Shown: positions 1 to 8,284, counted from the stretch's first letter. The stretch: DNA of 55,634 nucleotides from Bacteroidetes bacterium ADurb.Bin217 (GCA_002069975.1 MWCJ01000012.1:1-55634), one strand, 5' to 3'. Made by a program: numbers and translations. Notes: generated by a model from the sequence alone, not told the origin.

Positions 1-1
1 T

Positions 2-214
2 TCAGCTATAAATATACAAAACAATGACTTATTTACCAAATTTTATTAGCATTTTCTTATCCGAAACTCAGGTTAATAATTTTGCCTGTTTAATTATTTT
101 TTTATAAAGTTTTTTGGAGTAAAATTTACTTTTATTTCTATGTGTATAAAAATCAAGTATTTCAAAAAGTTTTATTTTCGCTTTATGAGACCAAATAATT
201 ATTCGTTTGCCCAT
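2..214 (-). pseudogene. Decayed RelE/ParE-family toxin
   Basis: Reading the minus strand from an ATG at 214, which overlaps the 3' end of the antitoxin gene, gives 48 residues that match the start of RelE/ParE ribonuclease or gyrase toxins: an early IIWS, then AK..L..IL.FY, then RNKSKFYSKKL. A TGA at 68-70 ends it, about half the usual 90-100 residues. The same frame continues past this stop as VSDKKMLIKFGK, a second stop (29-31), then VIVLYIYS and a third stop (2-4). That tail resembles the family's C-terminal strands, so the gene looks decayed by nonsense mutations plus loss of a short segment rather than cut by the window edge. Seen directly: start overlap, stops and motifs. Inferred: family membership and loss of toxicity. 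Confidence 0.7.
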
Positions 215-432
215 TTTTTAAATTCAATATCAAGTTGGGTTTCATTACAAAACAATCCATTTTCTATATCATTTTTAGATTCAATAATTTCATTTCTTTG
301 TTGTGAAAGTAATGAAATTTTTTGACTTTGACTTTTCGTTTCTATAATAGTCTTTAATGCATTTAAAAATGATTCATCATTTATTTCAGCTATTCGATGA
401 AATAAAAACTGTTTTAACTCAATTGCAGTCAT
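199..432 (-). CDS. Small antitoxin-like protein (partner of the broken toxin)
   Basis: This 77-residue acidic, helical protein (MTAIELKQFLFHRIAEINDE at its start) ends in LSQQRNEIIESKNDIENGL and then an FKKWANE tail. That is the layout of short antitoxins encoded just upstream of RelE/ParE toxins in Bacteroidota: a helical N-terminal half and a C-terminal toxin-wrapping tail. The reading frame is open for 57 more codons upstream, but I chose the ATG at 432 because a purine-rich stretch ending in GGA touches it, a promoter-like pair lies 14-44 bases upstream, and the upstream residues are an unrelated hydrophobic run. Its last codons overlap the toxin start, as is usual for co-translated pairs. 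With the toxin broken, it is probably an orphan antitoxin. The DNA-binding type is not recognisable from sequence alone. Confidence 0.7.
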   Translation of the reverse strand: MTAIELKQFLFHRIAEINDESFLNALKTIIETKSQSQKISLLSQQRNEIIESKNDIENGLFCNETQLDIEFKKWANE

Positions 433-445
433 TCCTTTTTTTTTG

Positions 446-476
446 TAAAAGTAATGATTCTCATTCCAATTTCCAA
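446..476 (-). promoter_or_regulatory. Probable antitoxin promoter
   Basis: On the minus strand a TTG (476-474) lies 20 bases before TACTTTTA (453-446). The latter differs from the Bacteroidota -7 consensus TAnnTTTG only in its last base. The expected transcript start falls a few bases before the ATG at 432. Confidence 0.4.
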
Positions 477-820
477 TAGTGTGTATTTTTTTTATAAACC
501 GGTATACTCTCCAAAACAAATAAAATATATACCCTGTAAAAAACCACAAAAAAAAATGGACGCAAGCCCCAAACTCAATACGGTATTGAATTGTGGCGGC
601 CATTGGTGGTTTTGGGGGAGCTTACATATTCACCATAAAAAAATATACTTTGCCATGTGTATCCTATTTAGAGCCGCAAATAGCTAGAAATATTGGTTTA
701 TAGTCCATACATTATAAAAATCTATTATTCAATAAAAAAAACACTTTCCTCATATACTTTATTTATTTACTCACGTTATAGCATGTAAGAAACTATGTAT
801 AATCTAATACCTTATGAGCC
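477..820. other. Non-coding stretch with a G+C-rich patch
   Basis: I see no convincing gene between the antitoxin promoter and the first TonB gene. Reading frames on both strands through 454-687 are short and lack a family match, start signal or codon character. The notable content is a patch at about 560-622 that is near 54% G+C, against roughly a third or less on either side. It contains the odd palindrome CAATACGGTATTG at 576-588. The rest is AT-rich leader sequence. Confidence 0.5.
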
Positions 821-1501
821 ATGGAAACAAAAAAAAGCTATCGCGTAAACTTAGAACCTAAACGGTTTATGTTTCGTGAATTTGGATTAGTAATAGGATT
901 ATTACTATTATTTATGGTATTTGAATTCAGTATTTCATCTGCCACTATTGAGTCTGTGATGCCAAACATGAGCATTAAACCCGATCAAGATTTTACTGTT
1001 GTAACAAAAGTAGACGACAATACTACTTTGAACAAACCAAAGCCACTTAAAACTCCGGCACAAACAATAGTAGAAGTTACAAAACCATTAGAAGCCGACA
1101 CAACTACCATAATTTTCAATTCAGACACGGTGCAACGTATCAATCCAATCGACCTAGTGTTTGATCCTATTTCTGCTCCTCCCGTTTTTTTTAAATTAGA
1201 AAAAATGCCTAAATTTAAAGGGGGAGATGCTGCTCTCATGAAATTTATAACCAATAATTTAGAATACCCACAAGAATTAATAGACATGAATTTGCAAGGC
1301 GTAGTAACCGTTGTATATATAGTAGACGAAACAGGAAAAGTAAAAGACCCTGTAATAAAACACAGCAGTAATCAAATTCTTAACAGATATGCATTAGAAG
1401 TTGTTTCAAAAATACCCGATTATACACCCGGAATGCAAAACGGAAAAGCCGCAAGTGCATATATTTCGGTTCCTATTCACTTTAAAATTGGAAAATATTA
1501 A
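821..1501 (+). CDS. TonB-family energy transducer (first of a tandem pair)
   Basis: This 226-residue protein has the layout of a small TonB protein. There is a short cytoplasmic start, one membrane helix at about residues 22-40 (LVIGLLLLFMVFEF), a periplasmic linker, and a C-terminal TonB domain from about 125. That domain shows EKMPKFKGGDAALMKF, then EYPQELIDMNLQGVVTV and a closing PIHFKIG, the usual signature of Bacteroidota TonB domains. TonB carries proton-motive energy from ExbB-ExbD to outer-membrane receptors. No ExbBD or receptor gene lies in the window. Unusually, the linker (about 45-120) is only weakly proline-rich, so its reach across the periplasm may be short. The next gene encodes a paralogue with the same plan. 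Confidence 0.85.
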   Translation: METKKSYRVNLEPKRFMFREFGLVIGLLLLFMVFEFSISSATIESVMPNMSIKPDQDFTVVTKVDDNTTLNKPKPLKTPAQTIVEVTKPLEADTTTIIFNSDTVQRINPIDLVFDPISAPPVFFKLEKMPKFKGGDAALMKFITNNLEYPQELIDMNLQGVVTVVYIVDETGKVKDPVIKHSSNQILNRYALEVVSKIPDYTPGMQNGKAASAYISVPIHFKIGKY

Positions 1502-1595
1502 TTCAATTACAAAAAATTAAAATGAATGTGTGCTATTTGTAAATCATATTTATTATTTTAGCAGAAAATTTTTGATACTATAAAAATTTATAACA

Positions 1596-2291
1596 ATGGA
1601 ATTAAAAAAGTCAGAAAAAGCGGACTTGGAAAAGAGAAAACTAATTTTCACTGAAATTGGTTTAGCTCTCTCTTTATTAATTGTTTTCGGAGCTTTTGAA
1701 TACACTGCATCGCAAGCAGATATGAGCGATTTGGGAAGTGCTGGCGGACCGAAAGAAGATATTGAAATGGTTGAAGTTACTCGTGAACCGGAACAACCTA
1801 AACCAGAATTGGAAAAACCTCCAATGCCCGAACCTCCTCAACCTGAAGAAATTGAAGAAACTGATGATAAAAACGAAGATGATTCAGACAAATTCAAAGG
1901 CAATGAAGATGATGCAAATAAAAAAATAGAACCACCAAGTTTTGATTTTGACCCTCAAAAAGAAGAAAAAGAAACTATTCACATTCGTGTTGAAAAAATG
2001 CCAATATTTCCTGGAGGAAACGCGGCATTACTTAAATTTTTAGCAGAAAATTTAGAGTATCCTCAAGAAGCTGTAGACATGGGTTTAGAAGGGACTGTGG
2101 TTGTGAAATTTGTAGTAGGTAAAGACGGTAAAGCTAAAAATCCTGAAATTGTAAAATCGGTAGCACCTATGCTCGATAAAGCTGCGACGTCAGTTATAAA
2201 CAAGTTACCTCTTTTTACTCCAGGAGAACAAGCTGGCGAAAAGGTTTTAGTATGGTATAACTTGCCGGTTCAGTTTAAATTGGCTCGATAA
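1596..2291 (+). CDS. TonB-family energy transducer (second of a tandem pair)
   Basis: This 231-residue paralogue of the preceding protein has a membrane helix at about residues 18-38 and a C-terminal TonB domain from about 132 (EKMPIFPGGNAALLKF, EYPQEAVDMGLEGTVVV, closing PVQFKL). Unlike its neighbour it has a strongly proline- and glutamate-rich linker (about 55-125, with runs such as PEQPKPELEKPPMPEPPQPE) that is followed by an acidic stretch. This is the classical extended TonB spacer that crosses the periplasm. It should couple the inner-membrane proton gradient to outer-membrane receptors. A 94-base gap separates the pair, and a strong terminator follows, so the two may form one unit with an internal promoter. 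Which receptors each serves cannot be told from here. Confidence 0.88.
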   Translation: MELKKSEKADLEKRKLIFTEIGLALSLLIVFGAFEYTASQADMSDLGSAGGPKEDIEMVEVTREPEQPKPELEKPPMPEPPQPEEIEETDDKNEDDSDKFKGNEDDANKKIEPPSFDFDPQKEEKETIHIRVEKMPIFPGGNAALLKFLAENLEYPQEAVDMGLEGTVVVKFVVGKDGKAKNPEIVKSVAPMLDKAATSVINKLPLFTPGEQAGEKVLVWYNLPVQFKLAR

Positions 2292-2300
2292 TAAATAATA

Positions 2301-2332
2301 AACCCTATCACATTGCGTTGATAGGGTTTTTT
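2301..2332 (+). terminator. Rho-independent terminator of the TonB pair
   Basis: A perfect 10-base stem (AACCCTATCA at 2301-2310 with TGATAGGGTT at 2319-2328) has an 8-base loop and runs straight into a T tract. It lies 10 bases after the second TonB stop codon. Confidence 0.9.
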
Positions 2333-2355
2333 GTATACATTAATACTTAATATAC

Positions 2356-3099
2356 GTGTCTGATAGCATTGTAATTATACCAACTTACAACGAGAAAGAA
2401 AATATTGAAAATATTCTTCAAAAAGTTTTGTCGTACCCCAAAGGTTTTCACATATTGGTGGTAGACGATAATTCTCCCGACGGAACTGCTACAATTGTAA
2501 AACGAATACAACAAGAATATCCCAATGAACTCCACATATTGGAACGAAGCGGTAAAAGCGGTTTAGGAACTGCATATATAGCAGGATTCCAATGGGCGTT
2601 ACAACAATCGTATGAGTATATTTTCGAAATGGATGCTGATTTTTCTCACAATCCCGACGATTTAATTCGTTTATATGAATCGTGTGCACAACAGGGTGCT
2701 CACGTGTCTATTGGCAGCAGATATATTCAAGGAGTAAATGTGGTAAATTGGCCAATGAACAGAATTCTCCTATCCTACTTTGCTTCAATGTATGTTCGTT
2801 GGGTTACGTGTATGGTTATTCGCGATTCTACGGCAGGTTTTGTTTGTTACAAACGAGTTGTTTTAGAAACTATTCAACTCAATAAAATAAAATTTAAAGG
2901 GTACGCTTTTCAAATAGAAATGAAGTTTAAAGCATGGAAACATGGTTTTGTTTTGAAAGAAGTTCCAATAATTTTTACCGACAGACGAGAAGGTGCATCA
3001 AAAATGAGCAAAGCTATAATTAAAGAAGCAGTATTTGGGGTAATTCAACTTACCATTGCAAGTTGGTTTACCAAATATCAAAAGTATTCTGATAAATAA
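2356..3099 (+). CDS. Polyprenol monophosphomannose synthase-like GT2 glycosyltransferase
   Basis: This 247-residue single-domain GT-A glycosyltransferase belongs to the dolichol-phosphate mannosyltransferase (DPM1/Ppm1) group. Seen: the opening IVIIPTYNEKENI, the nucleotide-binding VVDDNSPDGT, the metal-binding EMDADFSHNP near residue 95, and the C-terminal EVPIIFTDRREGASKMS typical of DPM1. Members move mannose from GDP-mannose to a polyprenyl phosphate on the cytoplasmic face, making a donor for GT-C enzymes that work outside the membrane. No C-terminal membrane helices are present, as in the soluble type. The start is a GTG at 2356, chosen because it lies just before the conserved IVIIPTYNE. 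The donor sugar is inferred from the family. The DUF2723 protein at 9417 is a possible user of such a lipid-linked sugar. Confidence 0.88.
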   Translation: MSDSIVIIPTYNEKENIENILQKVLSYPKGFHILVVDDNSPDGTATIVKRIQQEYPNELHILERSGKSGLGTAYIAGFQWALQQSYEYIFEMDADFSHNPDDLIRLYESCAQQGAHVSIGSRYIQGVNVVNWPMNRILLSYFASMYVRWVTCMVIRDSTAGFVCYKRVVLETIQLNKIKFKGYAFQIEMKFKAWKHGFVLKEVPIIFTDRREGASKMSKAIIKEAVFGVIQLTIASWFTKYQKYSDK

Positions 3100-3106
3100 T
3101 TACAAT

Positions 3107-4450
3107 ATGTATACATTATTGCACAATGCAACAATAGTAAACAATGGCGAAGAATTTACCGGCAGTATTCTAATACACAAACAGGTAATTGCCGATGTTT
3201 TTCGCGGAACTGTTCCCGAAAATTGGTTACAGAAAAACACTCGAATAATTGACTGTTCCGGCAAACACATTTTTCCCGGAGTGATTGACGATCAAGTACA
3301 CTTTAGAGAACCCGGGTTAACCCACAAAGGAACTATTGCAAGCGAATCAAAAGCTGCTGTAGCCGGAGGAATAACTTCGTATATGGAAATGCCTAACGTA
3401 ATCCCGCAAACCACTACTATAGAATTACTTGAACAAAAATTCGACATTGCTTCTAATTCTTCGTATGCTAATTATTCATTCTATTTAGGTGCAACCAATT
3501 CTAATATAGACCAATTACGTGCATTAGATCCTACTTTAACGTGCGGAGTAAAAGTATTTATGGGTTCAAGCACAGGCAATATGCTGGTTGACAACCCCGA
3601 AGCTCTTTCTCAAATTTTTTCTGATGTTAAAATTCCTGTTGCTACTCATTGCGAAGACGAACAAATAATAAGACACAATATTTCTGAATTCACTAAAAAA
3701 TTTGGCGAAAATATTCCTATTGAGTATCATCCTATTATTCGAAGTCGCGAGGCTTGTTTTTCTTCATCACAATTAGCGTATTCATTAGCAAAAAAACATA
3801 ATACCCGATTACATATTCTTCATCTTTCTACAGCCGACGAAATGCAGTTGTTAGAATCGGGACCTGTTTTGAACAAACAAATAACTGCAGAAGTGTGTGT
3901 ACACCATTTATGGTTTTCTGCACAAGATTATGCACGTAAAGGAGCATTTATAAAATGGAATCCTTCTATAAAAGACGAATCAGACCGTATTGCATTATTC
4001 GAAGCCTTACTCGACGATAGAATTGATGTAGTAGCTACCGACCATGCACCTCACACAATAGAAGAAAAAACAGGAGTTTACACCAAAGCTGCTTCGGGGG
4101 GACCATTGGTTCAACATTCGTTACTTGCTATGCTCGATTTTTATAAACAAGGTATACTATCATTACCACGTATAGTTCACAAAATGTGTCATGCACCTGC
4201 ACAACTATTTGGAATAAAAAAACGAGGTTTTATAGAACGAGGATATTATGCTGATTTAGTTGTAGTAAACTTACAAGCAAAAACTAAAGTTACACCACAA
4301 TCGTTATTATACTCGTGTAAATGGTCGCCATTTATTGATCACACATTTGAAGCTCGAATTGATAAAACTATAGTAAACGGTACAATTGTTTACGAAAACG
4401 GCTGTGTAAACGACAGTTTACATGCTATGGCATTAGAATTTAGTAGATAA
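3107..4450 (+). CDS. pyrC: Dihydroorotase
   Basis: Dihydroorotase closes carbamoyl-aspartate to dihydroorotate in pyrimidine synthesis. The 447-residue protein is an amidohydrolase-fold TIM barrel. The metal site follows IDDQVHFREPG at about 60-70, the carboxylated lysine is in GVKVFMGSSTGNM, the histidines are in ATHCED and LHILHLS, and the catalytic aspartate is in ATDHAPH. The first histidine of the usual HxH metal pair is glutamine here (DDQVHFR). I recall this as common in Bacteroidota enzymes of this group, so activity is still expected. I set the start at the ATG at 3107, seven bases after the glycosyltransferase stop. The longer frame from 3056 would run inside that gene and adds no conserved sequence. 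The two genes are probably co-transcribed. Confidence 0.93.
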   Translation: MYTLLHNATIVNNGEEFTGSILIHKQVIADVFRGTVPENWLQKNTRIIDCSGKHIFPGVIDDQVHFREPGLTHKGTIASESKAAVAGGITSYMEMPNVIPQTTTIELLEQKFDIASNSSYANYSFYLGATNSNIDQLRALDPTLTCGVKVFMGSSTGNMLVDNPEALSQIFSDVKIPVATHCEDEQIIRHNISEFTKKFGENIPIEYHPIIRSREACFSSSQLAYSLAKKHNTRLHILHLSTADEMQLLESGPVLNKQITAEVCVHHLWFSAQDYARKGAFIKWNPSIKDESDRIALFEALLDDRIDVVATDHAPHTIEEKTGVYTKAASGGPLVQHSLLAMLDFYKQGILSLPRIVHKMCHAPAQLFGIKKRGFIERGYYADLVVVNLQAKTKVTPQSLLYSCKWSPFIDHTFEARIDKTIVNGTIVYENGCVNDSLHAMALEFSR

Positions 4451-4455
4451 AAAAC

Positions 4456-6621
4456 TTATCTTGAAATTTTAAACAAACTTGCTATAGTTTTACCTAAATC
4501 ATCTAATTTTTCTAATGGTTCCAAAATCGATGGATTTTTAAAATCAGGCACTGTAACATCGCCAACTCCCGATTGTAAAGGAAAGAAAAGTAAATAGTTA
4601 TTTTGCGGAAAATATTGACGTAACGATATAGGCACTCGTGCCATTTCGGGAACATACGATGGATGGTCTTTGCGACTTAAAATAAATATAATTGTATCGT
4701 CAATTTTAATTTCACGAGCAAGAACTAAAAAATCACTAAAGTTTTCAAATTCAATAAATTCGGCATTTATAGTATGTTTTTTATGTATTTCTATCATATA
4801 TTGTAGTGTATCTTTTGAACCATAAAATATATTTTTAACGCCGGTATTTTTTGCTAAATTCCATAACTTAATAATCCAATAAGGAAATCCAACTTCTTTT
4901 TCGGCATTTTGTGGAATTATAATAAAATTACGTTTTATTGTATTCAAAGACTGCAAAGCATTATAAACCATGATATTCGCCTCGCACTTAGTAAGCAAAT
5001 TATCTATGGTGGAACCTAAATGAACATGTTCGTAATCGTGAGAAACATTAAGCACCACATCTGTAATAGTTTGTTCTTTCACAATATTTGAAATTCCATT
5101 CGAAACAGTCATATCATAGCGAAGCAGTTTTTGAATTTGACAATCGGTAGCCGATGCAAATACCGCAGCGGAATCGAGCAATGCATGTGCCTTTTTCTCT
5201 GTATCGGTTGACTTTTCTGAATTTACTATGGTAAGGGCATACAATCCTATTTTATTGTTTTTAGATTTAATACTTACACTCAAATTTACCAACTCTTGCA
5301 CATTTGATTTGTCTGAAATAGGAATAAGTATACGTTCATCTGCACTAGAATTTTCTATATCAGTAGAACCGGCTTCGGATAAAGCAATATTGCGAGCTCC
5401 TTTTTGAGCCGCAAAGGAAGCATGTGTACAGGTTATTAATATCATAAGAATAGTGCCGTTAAGAACACTTTCGTTGAGCAATCGAATAGGCTCTACTACT
5501 TGTCCGACTAAAAGTGCTGCATCTATCTGAGCTTGATTTAAAATAATATTATATCCTACCAATACTGCCGCAAGTGTTGCTGCAGCCTGAGCATTACTTA
5601 ATCCAAAAATTATTCTGCGTTCATCTGCTTTGAGACAAAATGTTTTTTGAGTAACCCAGGCAGCAAGAAATTTCGAAACTGTTGCTGCAAGTGTCATTAT
5701 TAACCCAACTTTTATAGTTTCAAAATCTTGCAAAAAAGCTTTGTAATTAATCAACATACCTACACCTATCAAAAAAATAGGGATAAATAATGCATTTCCA
5801 ACAAATTCTATTCTATTCATTAATGCGGAGGTTCGAGGTATTAGCCTGTTAAGGGACAAGCCTGTTAAAAATGCTCCAATAATAGCTTCGATACCGGCAA
5901 CTTGAGCCAAAAAAGCACCAAGAAATACCATAGCTAATACAAATATATATTGCGAAATTTTATCTGAAAATCGTTTAAAAAACCAACGACCAATAATTGG
6001 GAAAATAAAAATTATAAGCGATGCAAACAAAATTATAGAAATAGCAAGACGCAACCAAAATTCTTGATTAATTTCTCCTTTAGTCATACCTACAATAACA
6101 GCTAACACTAAAAGTGCGAGAGTATCTGTTATAATTGTACCACCTACGGCAATACTTACAGACTTATTTCGAGAAATTCCAAACCTACTAACAATAGGGT
6201 ATGCAATAAGTGTATGCGATGCAAACATACTTGCAAGTAATATAGATGTTAATGTACTAAATTCTAAAATATATACCCCCGCGACATATCCAACTATCAT
6301 TGGAATGATAAACGTAAACATACCAAAAACAAAACTTTTACCACTATTACGCTTAAAATCGGTAAAATCTACTTCTAATCCGGCAAGAAACATTATGTAC
6401 AGTAAGCCCACAGTACCATACAAAATAATACTACTATCTCGTAACATCAAATTAAATCCAAAAGGCCCTATAAGTGCACCTGCTATAATTAATCCTATTA
6501 AATGAGGAATTTTAAATTTATTAAGAATAATGGGTGCAAATAATATAATGAATAAAATAACGGAAAACTGCAACACCGGATTGTTCAAAGGAAGATTAAA
6601 ATCGAAAATTGTTAGCAGCAT
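4456..6621 (-). CDS. CPA2-type cation:proton antiporter with cytoplasmic USP-like domains
   Basis: This 721-residue protein has about twelve membrane helices (residues 15-400), then a soluble half. The membrane part is a Kef/NhaA-like Na+/H+ or K+/H+ exchanger (Na_H_Exchanger family). It shows IPHLIGLIIAGALIGPFGF near the start and GGTIITDTLALLVLA around 155-170, whose TD carries the conserved ion-binding aspartate. The soluble part (about 420-715) looks like two universal-stress-protein-like domains rather than the TrkA-N domain of KefB/KefC, so regulation by glutathione adducts is not expected. The likely role is pH or salt balance, and the exact cation cannot be assigned. The gene faces dihydroorotase head to head at its 3' end with a 5-base gap. 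Duplicate -7 boxes lie upstream. Confidence 0.85.
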   Translation of the reverse strand: MLLTIFDFNLPLNNPVLQFSVILFIILFAPIILNKFKIPHLIGLIIAGALIGPFGFNLMLRDSSIILYGTVGLLYIMFLAGLEVDFTDFKRNSGKSFVFGMFTFIIPMIVGYVAGVYILEFSTLTSILLASMFASHTLIAYPIVSRFGISRNKSVSIAVGGTIITDTLALLVLAVIVGMTKGEINQEFWLRLAISIILFASLIIFIFPIIGRWFFKRFSDKISQYIFVLAMVFLGAFLAQVAGIEAIIGAFLTGLSLNRLIPRTSALMNRIEFVGNALFIPIFLIGVGMLINYKAFLQDFETIKVGLIMTLAATVSKFLAAWVTQKTFCLKADERRIIFGLSNAQAAATLAAVLVGYNIILNQAQIDAALLVGQVVEPIRLLNESVLNGTILMILITCTHASFAAQKGARNIALSEAGSTDIENSSADERILIPISDKSNVQELVNLSVSIKSKNNKIGLYALTIVNSEKSTDTEKKAHALLDSAAVFASATDCQIQKLLRYDMTVSNGISNIVKEQTITDVVLNVSHDYEHVHLGSTIDNLLTKCEANIMVYNALQSLNTIKRNFIIIPQNAEKEVGFPYWIIKLWNLAKNTGVKNIFYGSKDTLQYMIEIHKKHTINAEFIEFENFSDFLVLAREIKIDDTIIFILSRKDHPSYVPEMARVPISLRQYFPQNNYLLFFPLQSGVGDVTVPDFKNPSILEPLEKLDDLGKTIASLFKISR

Positions 6622-6643
6622 AAATATTCAAAATAATTTTGCA

Positions 6644-6661
6644 CAAATATACTCAAATATA
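6644..6661 (-). promoter_or_regulatory. Two tandem -7 boxes for the antiporter gene
   Basis: On the minus strand the perfect -7 box TATATTTG occurs twice, at 6661-6654 and 6651-6644, ten bases apart, just upstream of the start at 6621. No clear -33 TTG is present at the ideal distance for either. Confidence 0.5.
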
Positions 6662-6869
6662 CATTCGGTTTTAATCTGTTTTAGTTATTTCTCTTAAATT
6701 AAAAATTGTTTAAAAACATTTACTATACACCTTCAGTTCAAGGAATTATTTTATGTTCAGACCGCTACAAATAGTACTGTCGATTATGAAATTCTTACAA
6801 AATCAGAATGTAATTACATCAAAATAATGATACGTAGATTTACACAAATAATCGAAACACTGAAGGATC

Positions 6870-8198
6870 TTAGGGTTTTTCGAAAAATGCTTTCACACTC
6901 TTATCTTGCAAACGAGCCTGTAACCATGTTTGAAATTTCATTTTCTCTAATCGAAGTTTATCGGCTTTAGGGGAAGTAAACACAACAATATGAACCTTTT
7001 TGGCTACACCTGTAGAATCTGTATAATCATATGATTGTGTATAAGTACAATGGGTAATTGATGGATAATGGATTTGTATTTCTTGTAGTATAGAATTGGC
7101 TATTACCGAATAATTTCGAATACTATCCAACTGCAATTCCTTCTCTTTAAGAACATTAGAAAGCCTTCCGATTTCCGACTTTAAATTTGTAACTTCCACA
7201 TCTGTCTGAGTTATATCATCAAATGATAAACCTTGTTTAAACAAAACTTTCGCTTTTTGCAACGAAAAATCTTTTGCTTTGGTTTGAATAGCTTGTTTTT
7301 GATTTTCGGTTAAAGTATTTCCTGCATATATTAATGTTACGGTTTGCTTCGAAGCATCTACCTCGTGTTTTAATAAATAATTACCTTCATACACACTTAC
7401 ATTAGTTATAAAACGTGTTACTTGCTCGTTAAATTTTTCCTTTTGTACTAATTGGTATCCAAAATAAATGCTTGGTATTAACACTATAGCAATAATTGTT
7501 GAAATCCAGCTATTTACTTTTTTTCGTTGACTTGAATCTATAATAGTTCGAATAGGAAAATTTAAAAACTGCGAGACAAATAATGCCGCAATAGCTATAA
7601 AAACAGTATTTATAGTAAATAAATATAGTGCCCCAAAGAAATATGTCATTTGAAATGTAGCAAGACCATATCCTGCAGTACATAATGGCGGCATTAATGC
7701 CGTTGCAATAGCAACCCCCGGAATAACATTCCCTTTTTGTTTACTACTTATAGCCACTATTCCGGCAAGTCCGCCAAATAGAGCTATTAACACATCATAT
7801 ATACTAGGACTTGTACGAGCAAGCAATTCGGAATGTGCGGTAGATATAGGAGAAATAATAAAATAAAGTGTAGATGTAATAAGACTTGTAATTACTGCAA
7901 ATGTAAAATTTTTAAGAGCTTGACGAAACAATGGAAAATCGTATGTAGCAATACTATAGCCTATACCATTAATTGGCCCCATAAGCGGAGATATAAGCAT
8001 GGCACCTATAATCACTGCGGTAGAATTCATATTTAACCCAACCGAAGCAACTAATATAGCAAACACCAAAATCCACAAATTAGTACCTTTAAATACAATA
8101 TCTTTTTGAATCGATTGATGTATTTTATCAAAGTTATCCAAATCTGTTTCGAGACTTACATAACTAAAAAATTTCTGTATAAATTTATGTTTATTCAT
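6870..8198 (-). CDS. DUF389 (TIGR00341-type) membrane protein
   Basis: This 442-residue protein has an N-terminal soluble stretch, then a DUF389 membrane domain (about 30-245) with several helices and glycine-rich turns (VASVGLNMNSTAVIIGAMLISPLMGP, split over about 50-80; GVAIATALMPPLCTAGYGLA around 155-175). It has a C-terminal soluble tail (250-442) with a coiled-coil stretch near 350. DUF389 proteins are widespread inner-membrane proteins without an established transport substrate. The longer ones carry an extra periplasmic or cytoplasmic domain, as here. The gene stands alone between the antiporter and ThiL genes, with 248 bases downstream in which I see no gene. A short hairpin sits right at its start. 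Family call is firm, function unknown. Confidence 0.8.
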   Translation of the reverse strand: MNKHKFIQKFFSYVSLETDLDNFDKIHQSIQKDIVFKGTNLWILVFAILVASVGLNMNSTAVIIGAMLISPLMGPINGIGYSIATYDFPLFRQALKNFTFAVITSLITSTLYFIISPISTAHSELLARTSPSIYDVLIALFGGLAGIVAISSKQKGNVIPGVAIATALMPPLCTAGYGLATFQMTYFFGALYLFTINTVFIAIAALFVSQFLNFPIRTIIDSSQRKKVNSWISTIIAIVLIPSIYFGYQLVQKEKFNEQVTRFITNVSVYEGNYLLKHEVDASKQTVTLIYAGNTLTENQKQAIQTKAKDFSLQKAKVLFKQGLSFDDITQTDVEVTNLKSEIGRLSNVLKEKELQLDSIRNYSVIANSILQEIQIHYPSITHCTYTQSYDYTDSTGVAKKVHIVVFTSPKADKLRLEKMKFQTWLQARLQDKSVKAFFEKP

Positions 8199-8199
8199 A

Positions 8200-8215
8200 G
8201 CATTAATTATAATGC
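8200..8215 (-). repeat. Small palindrome at the DUF389 start codon
   Basis: GCATTA at 8200-8205 and TAATGC at 8210-8215 form a 6-base stem around a 4-base loop, beginning two bases upstream of the DUF389 start codon. It could be an operator half-site pair or a hairpin in the mRNA leader that hides the start. No other copy was noticed. Confidence 0.35.
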
Positions 8216-8263
8216 AATATTATAAAAAAGTTTTTATACTAACTCTGAATGAATTGATTTTTG

Positions 8264-8271
8264 TATTTTTG
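8264..8271 (+). promoter_or_regulatory. -7 box upstream of thiL
   Basis: A perfect TATTTTTG lies 13 bases before the thiL ATG at 8285. A matching -33 TTG at the ideal spacing is not obvious. Confidence 0.5.
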
Positions 8272-8284
8272 AAAAAAATATATT

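Noticed and set aside
433..603. N-terminal extension of the antitoxin frame (57 codons)
   Set aside because: It is a hydrophobic stretch unlike the family, lies upstream of a promoter-like pair and a good start, and overlaps the G+C-rich patch.
454..687. 77-codon plus-strand frame in the first intergenic region
   Set aside because: No start context, family match or conserved-looking codon use; it simply reads through the same G+C-rich patch from the other strand.
4445..4461. Hairpin between pyrC and the antiporter as a terminator
   Set aside because: Only six AT-rich base pairs and no T-run; too weak to support.
6730..6866. Widely spaced inverted repeat CCTTCAGT/ACTGAAGG in the 248-base spacer after the DUF389 gene
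   Set aside because: Eight bases over about 120 bases can occur by chance, and no element ends or target duplications accompany it.
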